This document shows positions 13,001 through 25,000 of a stretch of DNA of 64,000 nucleotides, one piece after another. How positions within the stretch are numbered: the first letter of the stretch is position 1; the number at the start of each line of letters is the position of its first letter. Source of the stretch: Tetranychus cinnabarinus (lineage: Eukaryota; Arthropoda; Arachnida; Trombidiformes; Tetranychidae); the NCBI GenBank assembly GCA_022266195.1, contig WHVY01000001.1, positions 22,258,001 through 22,322,000 on the forward strand, read 5' to 3'. Under the pieces are notes generated by a model. The model saw nothing but the letters and a program-made list of their open reading frames with translations. It was not told the DNA's origin and ran no database searches. The position numbers were made by a program, and so were the translations under genes.

Positions 13001-16000
13001 TCACTCCATGATAACAATATTAACATGGAAAACATTCATATTAAGGTAGTGGAAAGAAAAATTTAGACATAAATTGTTTTGCTGATTATTCAGCAACCAG
13101 ATTACTTAAAGAATTTATTTTTGTGAATTTTAGTTAATTGAATACTCATAATACACCCCAAGTAGCTACTTTCGCTATTCAAATTCTATCTCATGAAAAA
13201 AATCGAAGAAAGTAATCTTTGTCAAACTTTTCATTTTTTGAAATTTTTTGAAATTTAACATTATTTCCAATGCAATTTTTCGCTAACTCCTTGTTTAATT
13301 TTCAAATTTTTGCCTTTTTTGCCTTTTTATGATTCAAAGTGATTGAATCTTTTTCGCAAATTTTAAATTATTGTTTTTTCGCATAATTTGGTCTATGCTG
13401 AAGATCTTGATCAAGTTTAAAGTTAAACTCGGATAACTATCGGCCTTTTCTGAGGCCATTTTCAATAATCCGCTTCTATTTGCCGCTTTCGAATTTGTGG
13501 ACTTTTCACCAAGTCCTTTGACGATTTTAAAAATTCTTTGAGTTTAAAAACTATTTAGAATGAATTGTGCTGTTGATCTAAACAGAATCTGATTTTCAAT
13601 TCGGTCAAATCTATGATTTACAATAACAAACTGACCACTATAAAAAATTTCAAAATATTTTATATTTTGCGAGTTCAATTAATGAAGCCCTAATTCGAAA
13701 ATCACTTGCTCGATTGACTTCAAATTTCATGAGTAGCTGAAGGCAAGTTGCCAGTTCGATATCTGAAAAAATGGTGCCTCTAAGTCTAGCCATTCTGTCG
13801 CAAATCAATTTTGAGATTATGTCTAAATTTTTATTTCCACTACCTTATTTCTGTTGACTTATTAAAAGTTTCAACTTTTCATATTCGTTGATAGTCTTAT
13901 TAGCGTCATTATCATAATCATTATCATTTTCATAGTTTCACTCTTTTTTGTTGCTAACCTGAAATGTTACTTTCTGACAAATTTGGTACCAATTTTGCAT
14001 TATATTATTATATTATTAAGGTTAATGACAAGTTGAAAGAGTCAACATTGTTATAAAGAAAGTAAAAAATGTGAACAAAAATGTTTATTAAAATTTAGGT
14101 AAGAGTAAGGTTTTACGGACTAAGGCGGAACTTGAAAATCACACACTTTCGCTAACCAATGGTAAAATTGATAATTAATACACAAACAGGTGAACATTCA
14201 AATTTAATTGTTTTTCATAAGAAATTAATGATTAATCAGAATTTTCTCTACTCCTCTTTCAGTATCCATGGATTTGAGCCAAGATTAGTAACTAACAATT
14301 AGTCCAATTAACATTATAACCATTAGACTTAATTTTAAAAGATTAACCTGATTGGATCTTAATTTAAATGTTCCATGTTGCCCCTCCTTAGTCCGTAAAA
14401 CCTTACTCTTACCAAAATTTATCTTTAACATGATATTTTTTGTTACTTTTAATGTAACCTTTTTTAAGGTGCATTTTAAGACTTTTTGCTTATCGTTTAA
14501 TTGAAACAGTCATTAAGGATTGATTTGATTTATCAATTTTGTCATGTTTTGTTTCTGCATGAACTTTCACTCTAATCATAATTAATAATAGTTATTGTTA
14601 AACATGATATTTGAAAGAATCTTGTTCAACCCAAAAGACCCAATTTTTTTGCTTGTTTGTTGTTGTTACTTGTTTTTAGGTGTACCTTTGGTGTTGATCC
14701 TGATACTCATATCGATGCAATCCAAGCTGCTGAGAAGGTTATCCTTGCTGGTGACTGGTCAGCCAAAATAGCCATTACAGGCATGTAATAAACACCTTAG
14801 ATATCAACAGAAACAAGTGATCATTTTTACACTTCACTTTACATCATTTTTACATCATTTTACATCATCTTTTAACACCATTTTTGTCTTCCTACTCTTT
14901 AACCTCCAACTTTCATTTTTGATCATCTTTTCTTTTGATTTGTTCATTTTCATCACTAATTGTAGTTGATTATTTATTTTGACAGGTAAAAGCAGATTAC
15001 AGTCAATGACAGGTTCATCAATCATATTCATTATCTGGTGTAAATGATAATAAATAACAAAATAACTGACAACAAAAAAGTGAACATAATCTAACCTCCT
15101 TTGGTTCCCTGTAACTTCTGAGTTTCCCTTTTTGCCACTGCTTCTGCTATCTCTTCATCATTATCATTATTGAGTCAATCTTATGAAATTTCATTCTATT
15201 ATTTTTCCAACATTTGTTATTATCATTTCAAGTTAATAGTAGCTATTATATTGATAGTAGTATTTCAATTCAACATGCTGTATTTATAAGTCACAAGTTG
15301 ACTTAATATTGATAGAGTTAGTCAACTTTCTCTTTCTTTTTCTCTTCCCTTTTTTTCACTTTCAATAATAATGGAGTAATGATGATGGGTTAGAGTTGGA
15401 CTGGGTAATTTAACGATTACTATGCATTTCATTGGGTAGATAATGTTACAATTTATTAGATACTAAACATGAGTATCTCAATTTGCTATTAATTTTACTT
15501 TCTCCAATTTAAGTAAAATCACAATCTATTAAACATAATTGAATTGAATGGTAGTTCACTTGTGATAGACAAATCCAATTCAAATGTTGATTAATTCTTT
15601 GGATTCAAGGTTTAACCACATTCCTTTCTTCATTTTGCCTTTTGATCCTTTTAACATCATTTTTTTGCTTCATCTTTGTTCATCTGTAATAAATCGGATA
15701 TTTGCATGCTTGAATAATTGTCCCAATCATCGATTCCTCGAATTAAATGTTGTCTATCCCATCATTGTTGTTATCATCTGATCTCTTTTTTTGTGGCGAT
15801 TCTCATCAATTTTCATCATAATTTTTTCATCAATCTTTGTTTTCCAACATAACATGACCATGAAATTTAACACCGTTTCTTTTTCAATCCCATTCTGGAT
15901 ATTGTGTTGATTATTGTAGTGATTTGTGCCCAAGGATTAATTGCAAAGGATAAAAGTGGAACTTCTGATCCTTATGTAACGGTTCAGGTGGGAAAAGTGA

Positions 16001-19000
16001 AAAAGCGTACTCGAACCATGCCTCAAGATCTGAATCCAGTTTGGAATGAAAAGTTTTACTTTGAATGTCACAATTCTTCCGATCGAATCAAAGTTCGTGT
16101 ATGGGACGAAGATAATGATCTTAAATCAAAGTTACGTCAAAAATTGACTCGAGAATCGGACGATTTTTTGGGTCAAACAATCATTGAGGTACGAACTCTT
16201 TCAGGTGAAATGGATGTTTGGTACAATCTGGAAAAGCGAACCGATAAATCCGCAGTCTCTGGAGCCATCAGACTTCACATTAGTGTTGAAATCAAGGGTG
16301 AAGAAAAAGTTGCCCCTTATCATGTTCAATATACTTGTTTACACGAGGTAAGTGGACCAAAGTTATTATTCAAATTTTTCACTTTCTCTTTACCAATTCC
16401 AAATTTCGGTACCAAACAGTCGCAAAAAATTGACTGCAAACGGCCATTATGAGCCAAAATAAATAAGCTGGGCTAGAATATAAAGTCTAATCACATTAGA
16501 AAAAGTTTCATCATTATCTTAACAAGCGTTTAGATTCTAATGAATATCCAAAATGAAAATTACTCAAAGATGACAAGAAAAATGGAAGCAAGATAATTTA
16601 AAACAATTGTATAATAAATTAAGAATGAAGAAATAACCGTAAAATGAAACCAACAATTAACACAAAACCAGTTTCTCATAGCAAACATGTGGTTTCACAT
16701 AGCGGGAAAATGGTTGAAGCTAACAGTCAAGTTGAAATGGCGCGACATTCAATTGTAATGCATTAATATTTTATTCAGTTAATCTGTTAATCTATTAACA
16801 GTTCAACAATTTACATTGACCTTTTAAAATCATTGCTCATAAATCATTATTATTCACTGTTGACTTGTTATTTGAAAAAATGGAAGACTAAACTTAATAA
16901 GAAATGGTTAAGGCGGTGAAACAAAATGCTAATAAATATAAATAGGAATTGATTTGAATGGTTAAACAAAGCGTCAAAATAAAGCTCAAACTCTTACCTG
17001 TTAGGTTCAATGTTTGAATAAATATCAATCTAAAGATGGCGCTTGAAGGACTCAGTAAACTCACAATTCTGTCAGAATTACTCAAGTTATTCCATCTTTT
17101 GCCTTATCACTGTCTAAAAATAGAAAGTTGCTTTTCATCAGGTAAAGAGGAAAGCAACGAAATCGATATTTTCCAGGTTACATTTTCATCATCTCAGTTT
17201 TTCTTTCTCTCTCAATCTCTTTCTTTCCCTCTTTCTTCCTCATCTTTTTTACCTTTTCTGTCTGTGCAATGTTTATATCTTATAGACATGTTTTCCTCAT
17301 GATTACTCATTTTCCCATCTCATTCAACTGATAACATTATCTTGGAACGAGCAGAATAAAGAAAGATGATTCTGTGTCGTTGAATCGCCGGTTTTTTGTT
17401 GAAATAAATTTTTCATTTTCCCTTCCCTTTGCCACCCTGTCAAATCTGTTGTATATTATTCTGAAAATAAGGAGAAGCGTGAAAAAAATCAAACATTATT
17501 CTCACAATAATATTCTTCTTTTCTTCCAATTCTTAGAGTTTTCACCTTCCCTTGAATCATTTTATTAAATATTGCATCGCCCTCTATTGATTGCATTATT
17601 ATTTCATTAGAAACTTTCAATCCATAAATATGAATTGAAAAACTATTCCAATATCATTATTGTCTGTTGATGGAAACAGATTTTCATTTCTCACCATTTA
17701 ATAATTTATCGATTCAAATGGTTCGACTTTTCGACCTTTCAACCGATTTATTGAAAATGAAACTCAAGTGTAAATGAAGTTTAAAAGTTTATTCAATTTC
17801 AATCAGCTTCTGCAATTGATCTCGACTTGGAGTTTCCCTTTTGATCTTCTTCAAGTTGCTCTTTTAATTGTTGGCTTAGTTCAATTAGTGAATTAGCAGA
17901 CAATCAATTAACGATTAAAACTGACAATTTTCCATGGTAACGTCAAAATCCCTTTTTTGACTCTAAACTAATCAATGAACTTGAAATCGATCCAGAACTT
18001 TTTTTCCTCTTCTCTGTCTTTACTCATTTTGTTGAACATTTTTCCTTAAACCTCAAATATAGCGAGTATTAATTATAATTAATCTTTGTTGGTTAAAGTA
18101 ATTTCTTAATTAGAGTCTACATTAATGAACTCAAGTCAAATGGAATGGTGAGCTTCATATTGAATGGCCAATTTGTCTATTTATATTCAACGTTGAACCA
18201 AACATTGGAATCACACAGAAATGATTGTTTAATTGTACTTTAACTAAACAAGGCCAATTCATCTTTAATCAAAAGATTCATTTCACAATCTGAACAACCA
18301 TTAATATCAATTGTTGTTTTACTTTTGCTTTGCATTTACACTCATTAGCAGCAATCAATAATCCATCGTCTAATTAGTCTTAATCATCGAAAATAATTGA
18401 ATCCAAAGAGAAAGTGAAAAGAAAGTAAAAAAACAAGATTTTGCCTGAAATCTCATGAGCTGTCTTGAACATCATCTTAATCTAAATTTAATTTTCACGT
18501 TTTTTTGTTCTTTTATCTCAACAGAATATTTTTCACCATCTTTGTGAGAAAGTTAATCAAGGGGTTGTCAAAATTCCAGAAGCCAAAGGGGTAAGCAATT
18601 GAAATTGAAAATCTTTTCATTTAACCTTTTTTGGTTCCTTCTAGCGTCTCAACTGATTTGATTAACCTTTATGTATTCATTATATTATTTGTTATTTTAC
18701 TTACAGGATGACAGTTGGAAGATTTATTTTGATTATCCTGGTCAAGAAATTGTTGATGAATTTGCTATGCGATATGGAATTGAAGTGATTTATGGTGCAA
18801 TGACGTATGTATTTTGCTATTTTATCTTTATCCCTGATTATCAAATAATAAATCATTTGAATACAAACAAACAATCATCATGAATGAAAAGACAAAAAAG
18901 CAATTGCTATCAAGTTTCAAATCAGTCTTGATTCATATAAACTGAAGCAACAGAACCATAAGTATGCTTGGTAATGATGCCTATTATTAGCTGAAATAAT

Positions 19001-22000
19001 TTTTAATGAGGGTTCGTCAGCTCAGTGATAAATCTGCTTTTCGTACTATAATTAGGTCGTTTAGATGAATGAATAAAAATTACATTTCATGACTTGGGTT
19101 TGTATGAAAAATGGTGATTTCTTGCGCTGTTCAAAAATGAATTTAATTGTCTGTATTTTTCCAGGCACTTCCATTGTCTTTCCACAAAATACCTTTGCCA
19201 AGGAGTTCCAGCCGTGATGAGCACTCTTTTGGCAAATATTAACGCTTACTATGCACATACAGCAGCTACCTCAGCAGTCTCAGCCAGTGACAGATTTGCA
19301 GCCTCCAATTTCGGGGTAAGATTCAATTCAAAGTTCTAATCCTTACTTCATAATTCAACCTCAACTAGATATCGATACTAAACGCTATAACGATCAACGT
19401 GTCAAATCGACTTAATCTGTTTCGCTGACTGACGCAGACTGCTTTACTCAACTCCAGCTTAGCCAAGTTTCAAACTCAACTGAATTTGAATACATTATAA
19501 TAAAATCAGTTATCACTGAGGTAGTTCAGAGTAAAATGTTTCAGCGAAAAAAATTATAAATCTTTTCAAGATTTAATTGACTTCGATTTAATACAAAAAT
19601 CTTGATTAAATTTACTATCTTATTCTGAGAAAATTGACAAAATTTGGTATTTTTAATAGCAAATGCAGTGTTTAAAAATTCATCTCATTCAGAATTCGGG
19701 TGAACTAAGAATTGTCATTCAAAAAGGATTCTCTGGGAGGTTTAACTCCTACGCTGTCATAACTTTGCATTGTAATGATAAATTGTAGTGTTGATAAGAA
19801 TTGGTTGAAGAGACAATAAAATGTGAACCATTGACGTTTTCAATGAGAAACACTAAATTGTCCATCATAATTATTAGTTTAACACGATTGTGTTTTGTGA
19901 TTTACAGTTTGTTTTGTTCACTTTACTATTTAAACTGACAATCAAAAAACAATAGAAGAAACAGTTTAATGATAAGTTGAGGCCTTTTTTCAATCATTTT
20001 TCATTTTTAATCTTTCAATGATAACTTTACGACAAGTCTAATCTTTACAGTGGAATTAACTTTTCAACAATTTGAGTTGACAATTTTAATCGCTCAACTC
20101 TTTACTTGTCTTTTCAGCTCAACTCGTAAACGAAGAAACAATTACCTTTTAAGCTTCAAAGTTAAATCAAAAATCAGATTAACAATAGTTAAGTAAATAG
20201 AGACAATTTAATCAATGAGAAAATATTTCAATCATTTTTCATGGTTCAATGAAAAAAGTATTTCAAATCTAATAGTTAAATGTGCATTTAAAGAAATGAA
20301 AACTTCATTTGAATGACAATTCAAACCTTTTTTATTTCCATTCAAAAGTAAACTCTATTTTGGGTAATTTTTGTCAAAAAAATCAAATCAAATAAATGAT
20401 AAAGTTTGATTATTTTAAATTGTGTAAAATGATTTCCATGATTGACTTTCGATTTTTTTGTTTACAGAAAGAAAAATTTGTCAAACTTTTGGATCAACTT
20501 CACAACTCACTACGAATTGATCTTTCCATGTACAGGGTAAGTTGATTCATGATGGAAATAATAAGTGAAAGTTTCGAGGAAAAATTGTTAATATTTTCAT
20601 TTATTTTCTCACAGAATAATTTTCCAGCCTCAAGTCCAGAGAAACTTCAAGATCTTAAATCAACCGTTGATTTACTAACCAGTATAACCTTTTTCCGAAT
20701 GAAAGTCCAAGAACTTTCAAGTCCACCTCGAGCCAGTACAGTGGTTAAAGATTGTGCCAAAGCGTGTTTAAGGTCAACTTATCAATTCCTATTCGACAAT
20801 TGCACCGAACTTTATGCTCGCGAATTTCAGGTTGACCCTAAAAAGGACGATTCCAATGATGAGCCCGGGCCAAGTTTGAAGAACCTTGACTTCTGGCATA
20901 AATTAATTGCTTTGATGGTTTCAGTTATTGAAGAAGATCGCAATTCTTATGCTCCAGTTCTCAACCAGTAAGTAATATCAATAACATTTAATCATTATTA
21001 ATGGTTAAACTTGATTATGATCGTAAATTGAACAGACATGAAAAATTAGCTCCAAATTGTTGACCAACAATGAAATCCATTGGAATTGAGGACTTTTTGT
21101 GGAAAATATTTCCTAAGATGATTCCATTTCTTCATTTTCATTCCAACTTTTTATCCATCCTTTATCATCATTAGAATAATAATGATAATAGTTTATCCAA
21201 TTTTTTAGAAAGTATTATTGTGATGAAGTTGAAAAGAAATGAAATTTTGCTTTTTTTCGGTTTTGGTAAAAAAATGCTTTTTTTCTGGTCAAAAATCAGC
21301 CAAAATAATCATCTTAATATTGAACCTTTTCTCAACTTATAAGTTCGTGAGTTATACGATGAAATAAACATTATCATCTTGGTGCTAACATGATAATAAT
21401 ATGGGAAGAAAATTTCGTCATTTTTACTCTTTTCCATGACCTGAATATATTCAAAATGAAATTGAGTTCTCTCTTGATTCTGTTATTGCAAAGTCAACTT
21501 CATCTCTTCAAGAATCCAAAGACCATAAGTCTTTCAACTTCACTCACAATTTTGCTCACAAAATTTACTCTGAATTATGCTCTCAACTTTGTACAGAACT
21601 GTCTAATATTTTTATTAACTAAACGTGAGTCCAACTTAATATCTCTGAAAATCTCTTTAGATTGTCATGAACATGTTCATAAGGTTCAGCTTTCTCATTA
21701 GATAAATATTTTATTTCAGCAAACATTAAGCAAAATATAATAAGATAAAAAAGACAACTTTTATTGAGTTTTATGAAAATTGAGCCTGAAATTTCATTCA
21801 CTTTCAATGTTCATTTTGACGGTTTTAAAGATAGTCTCAAGCAACTTATTGAATTTTCATTATTAAACAGAATGTAAATTTTGAACAAAAAGGATTCAAT
21901 TGAGTTATAATGAGTAATCAGTTGAGGTGGTAAATGTTTCTGATTTAATAGCATTCAAAGTGATATTAAATTTCAAAGTTTCCATTCATTTATTATTTTT

Positions 22001-25000
22001 TCATTGGATTACATGAAAAGGTCAAATAGGAGCATTACATGATATTCAAATCTAACTTTTCATTTTTTGCCTCATTCTATTTTACAGATTTCCTCAAGAA
22101 TTGAATATTGGTCATCTTAGTGCGGCCACAATGTGGAGTTTGTTTGCGTCTGATATGAAATTTGCTCTAGAGGAACACGAACAACATCGATGCTGCCGAA
22201 GCTCAGCTTATATGAATTTACATTTTAAGGTTAAATGGTTTTATAATACTTATTGTAAAGATGTACCTCAATTTAAGGGACAAGTTCCAGAATATCCTGC
22301 GTAAGAATCCATTTTTTATATCTATTACTTTAACCAAAATTTACTTTAAGGCAAAAAAATGTTATTAAAAACATTTTAAAATTGATGCCAATTTTTGGAT
22401 TCTAATCTAATGTGGATCTGGATTTGTATCTTATTGTATCTTTTTACCCTTTTGCGCCTTTTTAGCTGGTTTGAACCTTTTGTTATGCAATGGCTCAATG
22501 AGAATGATGATGTTTCTCTTGAATATTTACGAAGTGCCTTTGAACGGGACAAAAAGGATGGGGTAAGTTTAATTGTATTTTATTAATTATCCTTTTGTGT
22601 GAAATGTTAATTTTGTTTTTAGATTAACTTGGCTTTAAGTTGTAGCTTTCAAAGATTGTTTATTAATATCCATGTTTACCAGAAGATTTTCTGGTTATCC
22701 TTTCTTCTTACGGTTTAATGGGTTTCAGGTTTTCTGGTTTTTTTATTTTCCAATTTAATTTCTCTTTTAAATTTCATCCAGTGTCTATAAAGATTTAATC
22801 AGTTCAAAATTAACTTTAACCTTTATTTTTAATGATTCGATGGTATATTACATTATTACCTGTAAAGTTTAAAGTTAAATGCTGTTTGATGTTTACCATG
22901 TTGACTGTACATTGAATAATGTAATGGCTGCCATATTTTATTTTCAGTTTCTTTTTTTTCTCTTAAATGTATTTTATTAGTTAATTATATATTGACATTT
23001 TGCTGCTCATAATATGATTAGTCTACTTACTTTCTAGTTAGGTTATTATGGTCTTTTATCAAGTCGATGCTGCACTTGAATTAATATGAATTAATTCGCA
23101 CTGATAATCAAATTTCCAATTGTACCTTGATTCAAGGCAACTTTCTCTTCTATTATTGACACTTTACTCTTTTCCTTCCATCATCTTTGTACTCACTTGA
23201 TTAATTATTGATGAGTTGGTATAAAATTAATTTTCATTCAACTCTATTCATTGTTCATCTTCCTCAATCAGTTTGTGAGTTGCTCTTTTCATCAGATCTA
23301 GTCTTATGTTTAGGCCTTAAAACTAATTGAATTTATTAGAAAAGGTTTTGTTAACGTTAATGGTTATTGTCAAGGGATTTCACGGATATACTTTTAATCA
23401 TTTCACTAGTTGTTACATTTACCAGCATCGCCTAATTTATGCTAATCACCAATCATTTAGCCTTTTGTTTAACCAGACAATTGGCTAATCAAGCCAAGGT
23501 TATCCATTTTAATCATAAAACCACCAACAGAAATATGTTTTGAAAGTATATTGTTCTTGATTAAAGCGCTTAATCTACTCGATTTTCACCAGTCAGCTTC
23601 AGTTCGATTGAATGATTTCTCAATTAACTCTTTTTCATATCGATTGAATTTTATCAACATTTAAATGAGAAAGTCTCACAATTAGGCTAATCGTTTTCAA
23701 ACACGAACTTTGCTCCTTCTTAAGAATGAAATTAATTCATTTTCAAACTAAAGTCAAATTGAGCAGACAATTAATTATTACCTCAACTCTTTATTGTTGT
23801 GCTTAGAGACAGTTTTAATCGAATTGAATTGAAACCAAATGTAAATGCTTCTAATTTTCAATGTATCCAAAAAACTTTAACTGAAGTGAATGATTCTTTT
23901 GTGGTTCAATTTTGTTGTGTATGTTTTTGTTTTTAACAATGTTTACTGGTTCCACCGATTGTTTATTTCTCCCATGATATGTTATTTAAATTCATTGTTT
24001 CTAATTGAACGTATTTTCTTCTCATTTCCAGTTTCAACAAAGCTCTGAACATTCTCTCTTCTCTAACTCGGTGGTCGATGTTTTCACCCAATTAACTCAA
24101 TGTTTTGATGTCATCAGTAAACTCGAATGTCCCGATCCTGAGATTGTTAAAAGATATCTTAAACGATTTGCCAAAACAATTGTTAAGGTGTTAACTGCCT
24201 ATGCTGAGATACTGAAAAAAGAGTTTCCAAATTACGTTAAACAAGAAAAAACGGTAAGTTATTATCATTGGTATTAAAAAAATGGACCAAATTTACTATG
24301 TTATTATAGCATTTTAACCTCTTCCTTTACACACCCAAACATTTAATTAATTATATGAATATTTCCTTTCCACAGTCATGTATATTGATGAACAATATTC
24401 AACAATTAAGGGTTCAATTGGAGAAGATGTTTGAATCAATGGGCGGTGAAAAGGTAAGTTTAATCTTGTCTTTCAGTTAATTTATTTTATTTTACCTCTT
24501 CAGGTTGTCAATCTCAAGCTTTGATCTTCCTAATTGTACAATAATTCAATTGTCATAACAAATCAAATATATTAGGAATGAAAAAGCAAAATCTAAAATG
24601 AGATATCATCATCATCATGCCCATTGAGCTCTGATGAATTTTGACACCAAATCCAGAATTGTTTCTGCCAATTACAGTCAATTGATGTTGATGATATCTT
24701 TCAAGTTGTTCACGATAGCTTGAGATCACAGTGAATGATTTTTGTTCAGGTGGCAACTAAAGGTGAAATAAAGGATATTTCTTCAGGCTATGATGATTTA
24801 GATTCATTCTGTTGTTATTGTTTTATTTATTTGTTGATATTGTCGATAATTATTAACACTCGTAATTTAATTATTTATTTATAATCATAGCTGGAAGCTG
24901 ATGCTGCTAATATCTTGAAGGATCTTCAACAATCATTGAATGGAGTTCTTGACGAGTTAAGTGCTGTATTTGCAAAAAGGTTTGTATTCTAATTAAACAA

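Noticed and set aside
14785..14790. GT donor at 14785 for unc-13 exon B
   Set aside because: It would change the phase and bring a stop or frameshift when joined to either downstream exon.
19010..19075. tRNA-like string GGTTCGTCAGCTCAGTGATAA
   Set aside because: It resembles a D-arm region, but I cannot fold a full cloverleaf with a T-arm and acceptor stem around it, and it lies in an unc-13 intron.
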